In this document: in pieces, positions 10,359 to 22,585 of the stretch | Layout of the letters: the number at the start of each line of letters is the position of its first letter | Position numbering within the stretch: position 1 is the first letter of the stretch | NCBI GenBank assembly: GCA_031835245.1 | Contig: JAVKOQ010000365.1 | Coordinates: 1-50,349, forward strand | Length of the DNA: 50,349 nucleotides | Direction of reading: 5' to 3' | Source: Balamuthia mandrillaris | Lineage: Eukaryota > Discosea > Longamoebia > Balamuthiidae | Program-made: the position numbers and the translations under genes | Notes under the pieces: generated by a model | Told to the model about the DNA's origin: nothing | The model's input: only the letters and a program-made list of their open reading frames with translations | Database searches by the model: none

Positions 10359-13300
10359 GAGGAGGAGGAGGAGGGAGGAGGAGGAGGAGGAGGAGGAGGA
10401 GGAGGAGGAGGAGGAGGAGGAGGAGGAGGAGGAAAATTAGAGAGAAATAGCGAGAGGAAGAGACAAAAACAGAGGATGTACATTGGGCGTGGCGGGCGTT
10501 GACTCCCTTCATGCCAGAGGGCAAACTTCTTGCTGGACCAGCGGTAAAGACCTTCTTAGTAGGTTCAGGGGGCGGTCCCAGTTGGGACAGTAATGTCGTC
10601 AATCGGAGGATTGTAGTTTGGCCACGCTTCTAAAGACGGAGGGGTCAGCGAATACAATTGATAGTAAAAAATTGTATGGAATGTAACCTTATGCTCGGGT
10701 CCAGATAAGTACTTCTTAATTTTTTCGAGATTGGCACTTAAGTGAATGTGCAGATTGGCAAGATCTTCTTCTCTCTGTTCTTCGGACACATGTATAACCG
10801 GATAAGGCGGAACTTTGCTTTTGTCAGGAATTGTCTAGGGAGGGGATTAATTAGGGGGTGCGACCTTTTGAATGGAGATAATCGTACCGCAAACCGATCA
10901 AAAATCTCGCTAATGGTGTCCATGTGTTGCTTTAAAAAGGCGTTCATCTCTTCCATATATGGCTCTTTTGTGAACATAACCTTATTGGCAAGGTTCTGCA
11001 GTACCTTAGTCGTCAATACAAGACCCCGGCGAAGTTCGGGAGTTAACACCGAAGCTAAATGAATGTAGTAGAGACTGGCGTGAGTTGTTGTTTGCGTGAT
11101 CTTTTTAACAGTGACTCTCAAAAACGATGGTAAGAACCCTGTATACTTACATTGAATGAGTCCATACCCATCAGGAGCCACTATGGCAGGGCAAAGAAAG
11201 CGCAGATAGATGAATCCACCAATGGCACTATGTCCCCAACCAGGGAACCGTTTGTTTACAGACTCGCCAAGGAAATGACAAATTTCTCTTAGCGGAAGAG
11301 GACATGAGTCTACGGACTGTATTATCGCGTTGAGGAAATCGGTGGCCACGACCGTCACGTTCTCAATGTTCTGTTCTCGTTTTTGTCCTTCGGGCAATTT
11401 CTGGGGGTCCAGCTTTAATTTGAAATGATAGCACGAGATAGGGAATAGGGGTGTTAGTGCATGAAAATAAGCGGCATTCTATGAGTGGTACCTCCAAGTT
11501 GAGCGGGTTGGAAACTAGATTATGAATCACAGGGCTGAGGGTGGCTTTGAGGTAGCGAGTGCCTATAAGCTTGGTATAGGCCGCTAACACTTTGGTTGCC
11601 ATCGAATTCCGTCTGAACAACGTATTTTCAGTTTCTGGTGCAAGCTTCGAGTTAGCACTCGAGAACAAAAGACGAAATGCATCATGGAAAAGAATTTGAT
11701 ACCTGTTCTCTTCACTTCTTGCTCGATTGTCTTCTTCAACAAGAGCATAGTCTTCTCATTTGCTTCGAAGAAACGCACAAGTATCTTTGCAGCCTCGTCA
11801 GCTTCTGTGATTTGGATAGCATTGCACAAGGCTAGAACTACATCCAATTTTTTGTCAAGCAACAGCTGCAATGTGCTTCAGAATGGGCAATAATAATACA
11901 AAACCAGAAGGCAGCAGTAAGGATGGCATACCTCCACAAGCTTGTCATAGCGTTCGCCTTCTTCAGGAAGTTCAAATTGGGTGCCTTGATTAAGGATGTT
12001 AGTAAGGACCTTAAGAAACGCTGCCCTAGTTTCAAGATCTTCATGATAGCCCATTGTGGTAAAGTAGTCCAAGGCAGAATCGATGTTGGTACTGAGCAAG
12101 TTGCTGAGGGCGACAACAGATATGTCCGCTTTTACTTGCTGAGGAGAACCGGATTGCTGAGGGGTTTGCAGTTAAAGCAATTAATTGGAAATAAGAAACA
12201 CGTTAGAAGGAAGTGTCTCAGCGTTTTGAGATCGAAAGCTCACCTCGGACTTGGCCCTTGTAAGAAGGCGGGTAAAGAAAGTGAAATATTTGCCAAGGGT
12301 GCTTGTTTCTGCTTCCTCCCTTTCATCTTTACTAAGCGTAAGCCCACGTAACAATGAAGCAATGGCCTTAATAGCGGCGATGTCAACATCCTGGGTTTGG
12401 ATTTGGAAGAGCAAGGTTTAATGGGCAAATTCGTAGTGTAAACAGTAGAAGTACAAACTTGAGCGGCTTTCTCGAACTCCTTTTTCTTTTCAGGGCTTAA
12501 ATCCACAAGAATAGGTTGCTTAGAATAGGATTTAGGTTTCTGAAATGGCGAAGTTAGCAAAGCTGTTCACAACAAGCGAGGCATAGACTAAGAAGAGAAA
12601 GAAATTAAGTACAGCTGAGAAATCAGAGATCCACTCCATTATGATTTCCACAACGTTCTGTCGAAAAGCAAACTCATTGTTGAATGGTATGCATTGAATC
12701 TTGCCCATCATGGCCTCGAGGCACGCGCAAAGCTTACCCTTGATACGAAGTGGCAACGTAGGGTTATCTTTGCTTACCAGTTGAGAGACATATTTGATGA
12801 GATTTTCCATAAGCGGTTCAAAATCGGTTATCAAGGCCAAATCATCGGCAGTATGAGTATCCTAGCAACAAAGCAGGTAAGGATTATTGCCGGCGTAAGG
12901 AGCGTCAAAAGCATATTTTAAAAAAATAACAAAGGGACATACCTGAGGCAATTCAAGTATGTGTTTGATGATTGATATGGCCTGATCCACAAACTTGTTG
13001 GCATCTTCACCAAAATTGACTTGGCCAGCCCCGCCGAAAAATTGTTGAACTCTGGCATGCAGCTGATAAAAAAGATCAGCTAGAAGCAGATTGGTCAAGG
13101 ACAGAGACAAACATCGCATTATTCACTAGCCCCCCTCTGCTTTCCTACAAGAACGTGTACAAAAATCTAAGAAAAGGATACAATAGGCAGCAGGACTGAG
13201 CGTGGACCCAGTCAGCTCTGTTGATGTCTCACGAACGACATCACTGGGGCTTACAATGAGCTCCAAAAGCTGGGAGATGAATTTCTCCAAGTGTTTCACC

Positions 13301-16300
13301 TTGCTCTCTGTACTGACTTTTCGGCTTTGTTCCACTGCAAAAGGGTGTGAGCTACATTATCAACTATTGAACGATAGGTAGAAATTACCCGGGAGCGTGC
13401 TCTTTGTAGTACATACACCTGCAGCAGCACATAGAAATCCAGAATAGTGGTTCCATTCTACTATGATGTCATTTGGAATAGAAAGTGCGGGTGCAGTGGA
13501 TTGCTTCGGCACTTTGAGCGCTTTTCCTGCTTTTACGGTCTTTGCTGTTTTCTTAACCGCGTTGGCTTGCTCTGCTAGTCGTTGTTCCTCAGCCTTCAGG
13601 ATCAAGTGAGTAAGCCGGGACCATCTTTTTTCGACTAGTTGCCACGCTTGTAAGTTTCTATAAATCGGTAGAAGTTTGTTTGTTGCTACCCGTTAAAAGA
13701 AGCCCCACGTTCGTAGAGGTGCACAAATGAGAAAGAAATGCGTACCCTGGAGTAGCCCTTATTCTTCGTAGCTCCACACGGATGGCACGCTGTTGGGCTG
13801 CTCGACCTGGATGAAGGAAAGAGACCGTTAAACATGACACTTTCGCCGGAAACAGATGAGCAATGACACCACCTGTGAACATAACCGAGGTCGAAGCTAG
13901 CTTGCGATAAGTGACATAATTAGCAACAATAGTATTCTCACTGTCTGTTTCTCCTAGAATGTCCACTTCATCACATAGAAGTCCAAAGCAAGTTTCTACC
14001 TTGCTCACAATTTCGGTCTCGCTACTGCACAAGTGAATAAGAAGAGCAACTTCTAGACTCTTGCTGCTTTGAGCTTTGGTGTTGCTGTGTTCGCCAGAGG
14101 TAGGTTGTGCATCCTATAATCGAGTCCAATGACCAGAGGAAGGAGTAAGAATAATTCTCGTTCTTTAACACATAAACGTAAAAGAGGCGTACCTTGTGTT
14201 TGGCAAGAAACTCGTTTCGTAGCTCTAATATTTGCTTAAGCACGCCAATGAGTTGACGGCTGTCATTGATCTCTAAGTCTTCTCTTTCGGCCAAAACAGT
14301 AGCAATGCTGATGTTTACAGCAGAGCTGATATCCCAAAACCCGTTGATCACATCACTTGAACACCACCGAGCAATATTTTCAGGTTTGTGTAACGCTACC
14401 AAGGCTTCACTGGCTGCAACAGAAAGTTCTGGAAGGGAAAAGAAGGAAGCACACGTACAGAGACCTGTAAGCAAGTTACGAATAGCTTCAACGTCTGACT
14501 TGTCCTATTTATGTGGAGAACAGATCTTAGCATTGATACGCGAGAAAGTGTCGGCTACGAGGAAGTTGGGCACCTTGGGGAATAGCGCTAAGGTAGGGTC
14601 TGAGTTGAACAAGACTATCACCCTTCGAAGAATGTCAATTGACATCTCGTAGCCCACTTTTTCTATCTGCTTCTTGGCATTTTTGTCGTTCTGGCGGCGC
14701 AGCTCATCGTAGGCCGATGTATGATTGACCAAATCTTGGAACAAGGTGCGCAACTGGTGGGCAATACCTGAATATGCGTCCGCAATAGTAGGGGTCCAAG
14801 GTAGGCTTTGTCCTGCATGAGAGAAAGACAAAAATATTGTCAGGTCAGCTTCGGGGGGGAACAAAAAGTGTATGTAAGTACCTTCATCCACTATTCTCTG
14901 CAGAGTATTTACTAATACAAGCTTAAAGACTGGGGGAAACTCCTTGCTGAGAAAATCTGTAAAAAGAGAATTGACCACTTTTCGAGGAGATAAGCGAAAC
15001 GTGGCAATAAGGCAATCGGTCATTAGCTGCACTTCATCACCACCAGACATCTGAAAGGGTCGCTCTGGATTGAAGAGACGTTCTTTCAGCTCTGTCTCGA
15101 TTGAAGGAATGATGTAACGCAGCGCCGACATGTCTTGCTTGGATACAAAGGTTGACGCTTTGCAGATATCCACATAACATACAACTGAAACATCTGCCAG
15201 CTTCCCTTTGAGCGCTTTGTTCAAGTCATTCATGAATTTATCCTGTGATACCGCAGTTAACAGCAAAAAAAAATAAATAAATAAATAAGAATTATAAGAA
15301 TTAGAATTATAAAAGAAAAAAGAAAAAAGGGAGAATGAAAGTGAAGCGCACTTTGTGACCCCCGTCCTTTGGTTTGCCTTTCTTCAAAGAAACTTGGAGC
15401 ATGATGTCTGGACACAAGATAAGCAGCATGGTCTGCAGTTGCCAGAATTGACCCTTCTTATTTTTGCCAGACCAACCAGCAAAGATGTCAAAGAGTTCGT
15501 CAGGTTCCCCTATTGTCATTAGAAGAACAAGGTGAGCGCAGGCTGCAATATGTTGCAAAAAAAAAGAACAAAAAAAGAACGCCATTTACCATCCAAACGA
15601 GAGCCACTTTGACAGAGATTAACAAACTCCATTGGGTAATGGTCGATCCAGGACCAAATGGCCTTGGTGAGTACGCGAGAAAGCAAAGTTTTTTGGTGGT
15701 CTTTTTTGTAAGCTCCAGCTTTTGCTGCGGATGTGACCTTCTGTAACAGGTTAGAAAGATGAGCTGCGTTGACGTTAAGATACTCGATGAGGCATAGTGG
15801 CGATGTATTTTCGTCTGCAGCAGATGAGAGGTCAATCTTGTTGGCAACATTCTCGTAATTGCTGGCTGACAATTGAAACAATATTTTTCCAGCTGTGGCT
15901 TTCAATTCGGCTGAGGCGGGATTGGGCCGCAGCAGAATATGCCAAGCGATATCCAGCACCCGCTTAGCGAGCTCGTCCTCCAAAGGAGGAGGTAAAATCT
16001 GTTCTTCTTTTTGTTTTAGTTGCACTTTTTCTTTTTCATCCAGGCCTTCCACATTTTTGAATTGTCGTTTCTGTTGGTAAAACCAGTGAGTAACCTTGCC
16101 TCCCGTTCGAAAAAGAAAAAGAACAGCCCCCAATATAACGGCTACAGCAACATCATGAACGAAACAAAGACAAGAATAAACGGAAATAAATGAGAGAAAA
16201 TAAGAAGCGAATAGATGAATGACAGTACGATGAAGTCCCAAGCTGCAGCCATGGTTCGCCCGAGTAGGTGCAGCATGTATGTTTTCGCTTGAGCAAAGGC

Positions 16301-16736
16301 AGCGTGTTCACTCTCGTCGGCGTTTGCTTCAAGTTTGTATTGCTGGGCGAATAGCAGAGAAAGAAAAAGTGTTAGCGGAGGAAAGGCCTCTCCTCCAATG
16401 ACAAGAAAACTTGAGTGTTAGGCCGGTGGGAAGGCCTGCGTACCTTGGGTAGAGATTCTGTGGCGGTGAGCAAGGCACCTACCACTATGTTTATTTTGGA
16501 GGCGCTCAGCTCCAGGAGGGCTTCTTCAGCTTGCTTTCTGAGCCCATCTTGCTTTACTTCCTCGTGGGAGCTTCGGCTACCTTGATTCAAGCTCTGGATA
16601 ACCACCTGTGATAAAAGAGAACAGCAACTGCTTAGCCCTGACCGACCGACCGTTACAACACGCGTGGAGGTAAACAACTTACCATGTTCCCGATTCGCTC
16701 CACAAGGTCGGCAATAAGCTTCTCATCTCCCTCCAT
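5764..16736 (-). CDS. NF1: Neurofibromin homologue (Ras GTPase-activating protein), many exons
   Basis: Full-length neurofibromin on the minus strand, about 30 exons and by eye roughly 2,400-2,600 residues (human about 2,800). Similarity to human NF1 runs collinearly end to end. Near the start comes a VLDIAWHIL/GKILFQLSASNY block, then MDLNKALKG- and FNPERPFQ-like blocks. The RasGAP domain lies at about 12.1-10.7 kb, the Sec14 (CRAL-TRIO) domain at about 10.27-9.9 kb, the PH-like module near 9.45 kb, and C-terminal HEAT-like blocks follow, including YLAALLPV and EAFPVV. In RasGAP the arginine-finger loop is TLFRRNSMATK (human TLFRGNSLASK), and the FLRxxxPA signature is YLRFLCPAIVAP. The last exon is 5764-5850, joined in phase to ACG at 5918-5920. 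Start at 16736 gives MEGDEKLIADLVERI; an in-frame ATG at 16979 is an alternative. The family turns Ras-GTP to Ras-GDP at membranes. Confidence 0.93.
6533..6683. repeat. AAG/AAC microsatellite in an NF1 intron
   Basis: About 150 nt of AAG units interspersed with AAC. On the coding (minus) strand of NF1 it is CTT-rich, in line with the other introns. It follows the conserved exon LGYLAALLPVKGDDMDHLR, so it is intronic. Lys-rich and Leu-rich frames across it are not genes. Confidence 0.9.
10302..10433. repeat. G-run, GA and GGA microsatellite in an NF1 intron
   Basis: A G-rich run, then about 38 nt of GA, then about 78 nt of GGA. On the NF1 coding strand it is CCT, CT and C. It lies between the RasGAP exons and the Sec14 exon and marks an intron. 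Confidence 0.9.
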
Positions 16737-17262
16737 GGTGGGAAAAAAAAAAGTAGGGGCGGCTCCTAGGACGACCAGGAGCCTCCTGCCTTGGTAGGTG
16801 TGGTGTAAGTGGTTACAGGCAGGGGGGGGCGGGGAACGAACAAAGGCGTCCCTTATGGCTTTTCTCTCCTTCTTGAAGTGCACAATTAAAGTCGAAACTG
16901 CCCCTCTCCTCCTCCCGCTGCAAAAGGGGGCACCGCCGCCGTAATTTTCGTCTGAACCACCCCCTATTTGCTGCTCCATTGTTGCTCAAGTAGGGCTGGG
17001 CTGGAGAAGATGCTGATCTCACCAGTTCAGATTAGGGAGCTGAAAGTTTCAAACCACTAATCAAAAATCAAAACAGAGGCATAAACTTACCACAAAAAGG
17101 TCTTTTCTGTTTTGCTTTGTCTCATTTTGGTACGGTTTTCGCTTTTTGCTTGGTCAGGCCTCCTCCCGAACCAAGTTTTGGGCATTGGCTAGTTTTCGTC
17201 ACAACCACAACCACAACCACAACCAGGAGGCCACCACCGCACACACTGAACCGTGAAGCATC
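16737..17262. promoter_or_regulatory. Divergent promoter region between NF1 and the SDR gene
   Basis: 526 nt between two divergent start codons. It should hold both 5' leaders and promoters. It contains repeat R2 (17040-17125) and a short ACAACC run near 17200-17225. The NF1 reading frame is open back to an ATG at 16979, so part may be coding if NF1 starts there. No TATA box is obvious. Confidence 0.5.
17040..17125 (+). repeat. Dispersed repeat R2, copy 1, upstream of the SDR gene
   Basis: About 86 bp that recur, inverted, at 38329-38419. Shared landmarks are CTGAAAGTTTCAAACCAC, AATCAAAAATCAAAACAGAG, CTTACCA, AAAAAGG, TTTCTGTT and TTTGTCTCAT, roughly 80% alike by eye. In both places it lies upstream of a gene and in the same orientation relative to it: here the SDR, there the gamma-carbonic-anhydrase gene. 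Confidence 0.8.
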
Positions 17263-18439
17263 ATGGAGGGAGGAGGTGATAAAACCATTGTGGCAGTAAC
17301 CGGCGCTTCTGGCTTCATTGCCGGGGAGATCATTAAGCAATTGCTTGAAAAGGGTTATCATGTGCGTGGCACCGTGCGAAGCCTCTCAAACGCCACCAAA
17401 ACCAAGCACCTCCTGGAGGAGTATCCTGGCTTAGAGCTCTTTGAAGCCGACTTACTGACTGAGGGCAGTTTTGCAAAGTGTTTTGAAGGTAAGGAAGGTG
17501 AAGGGAATATGGGTGATTGGAGCTGAGAGAGTGCGCGTACAACATCTTTTAAACAAACGTGTCTTGTTGCCATGCAGGTTGCAAGTATGTGATGCACACG
17601 GCTTCGCCCTTCCAACTGCAGGTGGAGGACCCGCAGAGGGATCTGGTGGACCCTGCCCTCAAAGGAACCCTCAACGTGTTGCGCTGTGTGAAGCAGGCCA
17701 AGACGGTGCGCAGGGTGGTGCTGACCTCTTCCTGCGCGGCGGTGGCCTCCCAGGCCCTCCCCCCTGAGGGCAAGGTATGGACGGAGGACGACTGGAACAC
17801 CGACTCCACCCTTGAGAACGCCCCCTACCGCCTCAGCAAGTCGCTTGCTGAGAGAGCTGCCTGGGATTTTGTGGCCAAGGAACAGGACGATGTGCCCGAG
17901 GAAGAAAGGTTCGACTTGGTGGTCATGAACCCATCTTTCGTGCTGGGTCCTCCCCACTCTGCCCGAGTTGACTCGGTCAGTGTGGCCTCTATCAAAGGTT
18001 TCCTCGATGGCTCCGTGACTGAGACACGTATGACAACCCACCTTTCCCTTTCCCGCCCCTTCTTTTTTTTTCTCCCTTAACGCACAATGCTCTCTGTCTA
18101 TTATGCTTTTCAGCCAACTCATGCTTTGGAGCGGTGGACGTGAGGGACGTAGCCAAAGCTCACATCCTTGGAATGGAAAAACCAGAGGCCTCCGGAAGGT
18201 TCATCCTCTCCTCCCCGCAAGGCATATCCCAGCTTGAGCTCGCCAAGATGCTGGCTGAGGACACCTCCTTGTCCAACTACCCCATCCCCACCAAAGAAAA
18301 GGCCCCCGTGGTCCATCGTCCCGCCTACTCCAACGAAAAGGCCAAGCAGGTGCTCGGTCTTGAGTTCACTCCCATTCCCAAGTCTCTCTCTGACATGGCT
18401 CACGCTTTGATCCGTCTTGGCCTGGTGCCCGCCAAGTGA
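17263..18439 (+). CDS. DFR/CCR-like extended short-chain dehydrogenase/reductase
   Basis: Three exons, 17263-17488, 17578-18027 and 18114-18439, join in phase to give 333 residues, normal for the family. The N-terminus has the NAD(P)-binding TGASGFIAGEI motif (TGxxGxxG type) of a Rossmann fold. An active-site region VVLTSSCAAV is followed by YRLSKSLAE, the Y-x3-K pair, and VVMNPSFVLGP and VDVRDVAKAHI are typical of dihydroflavonol reductase, cinnamoyl-CoA reductase and yeast Gre2-like enzymes. These are cytosolic NADPH-dependent carbonyl reductases. The substrate cannot be read from sequence; in an amoeboid protist a Gre2-like aldehyde or ketone reductase is more likely than a flavonoid enzyme. 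The coding GC content is higher than in NF1. Confidence 0.93.
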
Positions 18440-18525
18440 GCTAGCTTTCAGGCCATCGCTTGTCTTGTCACCGATGATATCGGCGTCCGTCCCTAACAGT
18501 TTATTGCTTATTTGAAGGATCGACA

Positions 18526-18531
18526 AATAAA
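18526..18531 (+). terminator. Candidate polyadenylation signal of the SDR gene
   Basis: AATAAA about 90 nt after the SDR stop codon, on the coding strand. Position fits; cleavage site not visible. Confidence 0.45.
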
Positions 18532-18615
18532 CAGCCAAGCCTCAGGATGGGCTCTTAACACGCTTTCGCAGGCCCCCATGAAATGTCATCAAATGTGAGC
18601 GGGCGGCAGCTCCCC

Positions 18616-18686
18616 TTTGCTGCTTGGGGGGTGGTAATATGGGATATGATATTATCATCTATCAGCACCACCCCCCAAGCAGCAAA
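18616..18686. repeat. 19-bp perfect inverted repeat with nested smaller one
   Basis: Arms TTTGCTGCTTGGGGGGTGG (18616-18634) and its exact reverse complement (18668-18686) enclose 33 nt. Inside, TAATAT and ATATTA form a second small inverted repeat. The outer arm runs directly into the AAG microsatellite. It may be an RNA hairpin in a 3' end or the end of a small mobile element. Confidence 0.8.
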
Positions 18687-18689
18687 AAC

Positions 18690-18855
18690 AAGAAGAAGAA
18701 GAAGAAGAAGAAGAAGAAGAAGAAGAACAAGAAGAACAAGAAGAACAAGAAGAACAAGAACAAGAAGAAGAAGAAGAAGAAGAAGAACAAGAAGAAGAAG
18801 AACAAGAAGAACAAGAAGAAGAAGAACAAGAAGAACAAGAAGAACAAGAACAAGA
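18690..18855. repeat. AAG/AAC microsatellite between the SDR and RNB genes
   Basis: About 165 nt of AAG units with AAC interruptions, very like 6533-6683. Here it is purine-rich on the coding strand of the downstream gene and lies just before its start codon. It leaves the frame open, so the gene could nominally extend upstream, but Lys-rich translation of it is not credible. Confidence 0.9.
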
Positions 18856-18863
18856 GGATAAAA

Positions 18864-19651
18864 ATGAGAAGACAGCGTAAAATGGAGCTCCCCCTACCAC
18901 TAGCCTCCACCTCCCTCGCCCCACGTTTCTCCATCCGAGCGCTGCTTCACGCACCAACAACACCTCGAACTCCGCTCCCCGCACTGAAGCCAGGTTGTGG
19001 AAGAAGAGCAACAACCCTTTGGCGTAACACCTCCTCCCCGCGGGTAGTTTCGGCACCTCCGCGTTGCCCAACCGGTGCTACTGCTCTTGGCACACGCTGC
19101 TACGTAGCCACTGTTGGCAGCAGGACGAAACTTTCTCCAACACAGCAACACTACGAAAAAGAGGAGCAGCATGGTGGAGACGCCACAAAAGCTCCACGAC
19201 TCACCTTTCCTACATTTGTGGAGTACAAGGAAAGGGGACAAAGGAAGCTAGGCCTCGCCGTTGAAAGGATGCTGCTTGCCCGCAGAAGAGCAGACAAGCA
19301 TGTGTGGGTAGTGATGGACCATATGGGCTCTCAAAAAAACGTCATGGAAGAGAGCATCAGTTTCGTTTCGCCTTCCATTCCTCTCAAATTGGCAAGGGAG
19401 CTGAAGGCTGCTTTGAAGAACGAAGAACCAGACATGCTGCTCGCTGCCATTAAGGAGGAAAGCCAACGCCTGTTGGCCAAGTTGCTGAGCCAGGAGGCAC
19501 CTCGCTCCCTGTGGCTTGCTTTGCTTCCCAAATTCCAGAACGAACCGTTTTCCACTCGCCAGGCCGCTGCTCACCTTTTCCTGCACGGCAAAAGCCGCGA
19601 ACCAGCTCCACTGGAAGTACGATCTATCCTTCGTCTTGTTGTTGTTCTTCT

Positions 19652-19685
<34 letters not shown>

Positions 19686-22080
19686 TGCTCTCTCCTCTCT
19701 CTCCTCTCTCCTCTCTTCTATTCTGTTGTTGACTCATTGTTTGAACGCACAATTTTGGTGTCTCCAATGACGCTTATTAATACAATAGATTTACGCAGTT
19801 CACTGTATGCTGCAGCAGGAGTCGCTATATTTCCGGCCGCGTGGTAGACTGTTTGCTTGTCGAGAAGAACATTTGGTGACCTCACGCCAGTCGCTAAGTC
19901 AGGCTGAATCCGCCGAAGAGCAGATGTCGCAGTGGGAGTTTTTGTGCAGGCTGCGCAAGACATTGCAAGTACAGCTCAAGCTGCAGTTACCTGCTGTCTC
20001 TAAGCTTCCTCCAGCGTTACAAACCCATTGGCAAGCCATGCAACAAAAACCCGAATCCTCGTGGCGGTTGTCGAAGCAAGATCATATGCAAATTCAAGCA
20101 TTGATCGAGTGAGTAACTTCGTTCTGCACTTGCCCCTGCGTTTGCTGATTGTTCTTTTCACTCGTCTTTGCAGCTCTGTGGAGGAGGAGGAGGAGGATGA
20201 TAGTGCTACCTCCTATCCAGATGCTGTGGTGGCCTTGGCAGCTTTAGGCATACAGGTACCACCGGATAAGGCTAGAGCGATACTGGAAGCAGTACCATCT
20301 ACTGCCAGCTCCACAGACATAAGTCAGATCAGTGCTGTTGGTCTTCCGGAGCAGTTTGGCCCGCACCTCGAAGAGGAGGCTCAGCGGTTGCTTATCAACC
20401 CTCCCTCAGAATTGGAAAGGTACGAGATGACTTTTTTTTTTGAAAAACCTTTCTGTCAATGTCTGAATTTTGTTTGTATTGTTTGTATTGTTTTTGTATT
20501 GTTTGTGCATTCATAACTGTTGCTAATGTTGTATGTGGTTATGAAGGTGGGATCTGCGTGACCATCAAGTATTTGCGGTGGACAACTCTGATGCAACTGA
20601 AATTGATGATGCCTTCAGTATAGCGGAGGACGGTACCGGAGCGGAATGGGTGTTTGTCCATATAGCTGATCCAAGTAAATGGATAGTGCCCCATAGCGTG
20701 ATTGATGAGGAAGCGCTTAGACGAGGAAACACAATATATCTCCCCTCACAGCCTATTCCCATGCTCCCGCCTGCAATGGTCCTACAGGCAAGCCTCAGAC
20801 CCAGAAATCAGGGGGAAGGACAAAACTATGCCCTTACCTTTGCAGCAAAGCTCTGTCCAGAAACGGGCAAAATATTGCGGCACGTGATATCTCCTTCTAT
20901 TCTACCTCGTGATATCCACGCGTTAGACTATGACAAATGTGACATGATTCTTTCAGGGCGTTCTTCGGCCTATTCTGTACGTCTGTCTTGTTGAGAATAT
21001 TCTGTAAATCGCAGGAGCTCATCACTAACCGCTTGCTGTCGCATTGCAAACCTTTGACCTTCAACGTTTTTATTTTGGATCAGAAATTACAACGATTGAA
21101 CGACATAGCGACCCTACGACGACAAGGCAGAGTGGCGAAAGGCGCCCAGTTAGTAATCGTGCCAAAGGTTCAGGCACGAAAAGCTCCAGATGGCCAAATC
21201 CAAGTTTTCAAGACCAACTCGAACAGTTTTAGCAACACACTTGTAGAGGAGATGATGATTTTGTCTGGGGAAGTAGCAGCCACGTTTGCTCGCAATCGCC
21301 AAATCTCCATACCCTTCCGCGCACAAGAACCGCCATTCAAGCATGAGGAGTTTACTGAATACATTCAACATTCTGAGGACAGCGAACTGTTGAGGTCTTG
21401 GAAAATCAGATCATTCCTGCGCCCTTCTACCTCCGTGCCCTATCCACAACCTCATTTCTCTCTAGGCCTCTCTGCCTATGCCCAAGTATCATCCCCCCTT
21501 CGGCGGTACAGCGACCTCTTGGCCCATTATCAAATTAAAGCCGCTTTGGCCAAAACTACGTTGCCCTTTGCTGAGTGGCAGTTGGTACACCTCATCCAGA
21601 GCCTAGAGCAGAAAGCCCAGGTTCGTGTTCAGCCTACCTTGCTCGCCTGGTTATACTTCACTGATATCCATTACTTTAATATTATTGTGTACTTGGCCAT
21701 TAGGAAAAACGCGAAATAGAAGCAGCAGCACAAAGGCAAGCAATGCTACGGTATTTGGCCTCGCTTCCCAAAGGTACTGCATTCCAAGCGCTCGTTCTTC
21801 AATGCACTCCAGTTGTGGCTGGTGGCAACCACCTGGCCCCCACAAGAGCAACTGTCCTCTTGCAAGAGTTAAATTGGGTGACCATCATCGATGCTCCGAG
21901 AAATAATGTCCAACCTGGAGACAAGGTATGCGCTTTCGTTTTTTATGAAAAAAAGACCAGGATTTGGTAGTTACTCACTTGCCGTTTTTCCTGTAGCTCA
22001 CTCTGGGCATTTCAACGCTTGATGTCGGGCAAGATCATCTATCTTTGGCACCAATTACCCGCAACCAGCGCCTGCGTTAA
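18864..22080 (+). CDS. RNase II/R-family (RNB domain) 3'-5' exoribonuclease, probably mitochondrial
   Basis: Seven exons (18864-19616, 19816-20108, 20174-20419, 20547-20976, 21015-21620, 21704-21925, 21997-22080) join in phase to about 877 residues. The RNB core starts FAVDNSDATEIDDAFSI, the Asp-rich Mg-binding motif in the TEIDDA form seen in cyanobacterial, plant-organelle and Dss1/CYT-4-like enzymes. The C-terminal signature is SPLRRYSDLLAHYQIKA. A small S1-like end follows (VLLQELNWVTII...GDKLTLGI). The family digests single-stranded RNA from the 3' end. The N-terminus (from 18864, or the next ATG at 18882) is rich in Arg, Ser, Thr and Pro and almost free of acid residues, so it looks like a mitochondrial presequence. 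The exact acceptor of exon 2 is uncertain by one codon. Confidence 0.9.
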
Positions 22081-22585
22081 ATTTGATGCAAACAACATGA
22101 CTCTTATTTATTTTATTTTATTTATTTTAAAGAAACAAATATATAATAATAATGATAAAGAAAGGCAGGAAAAACAAGAGCCTGTTGCAGCTCCCTGCTC
22201 TCCCCTTTGAAATAGCGGCATCCCTTCTCCTTGGTCCCTTGCTTGTGTCGACCCGAAAATGCGACCCTCACAACAGCAGTGCCCCTCAAATGACGTTTCG
22301 CCAAACGGGAGCACCCTTTACCGCTATAAGCTCACCAAGCGGTAGAGCTACCGAACACTACCACCAATACCCCAAAAGCTTTCCCAGGTGCATCACCTTG
22401 TTGGCCGAATTACTTAAGAGACCGCGTAGCCAAGGCGAGGCCAAATTTTTCTTCGAACAGAGTATCTTTGCAAGGCAGGGGATATGCGCTGCACAGCTGC
22501 CAGCAACAAGTCATTGTAAGTTTGTTGGGCTACATGAGGTTCTGCACCCTCCTGCTAATATCAAGCTAAGCAAACTAGAACGGTC
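22081..22585. other. Spacer between the RNB and RhoGEF genes
   Basis: 505 nt. It starts with an AT-rich 3' flank (TTATTTTATTTT near 22107, AATAATAATGATAAAG near 22145) and continues into sequence with an open frame at 22152-22592. That frame has no family motif and may be 5' leader or an unrecognised upstream RhoGEF exon. Confidence 0.4.

Noticed and set aside
17358-18122. 254-codon frame antisense to the SDR gene
   Set aside because: Shadow of the SDR exons; it crosses an intron of the real gene and has no family motif.
18624-18863. Lys/Asn-rich N-terminal extension of the RNB gene
   Set aside because: It is only the translation of the AAG/AAC array; a start after the array gives a plausible targeting peptide.
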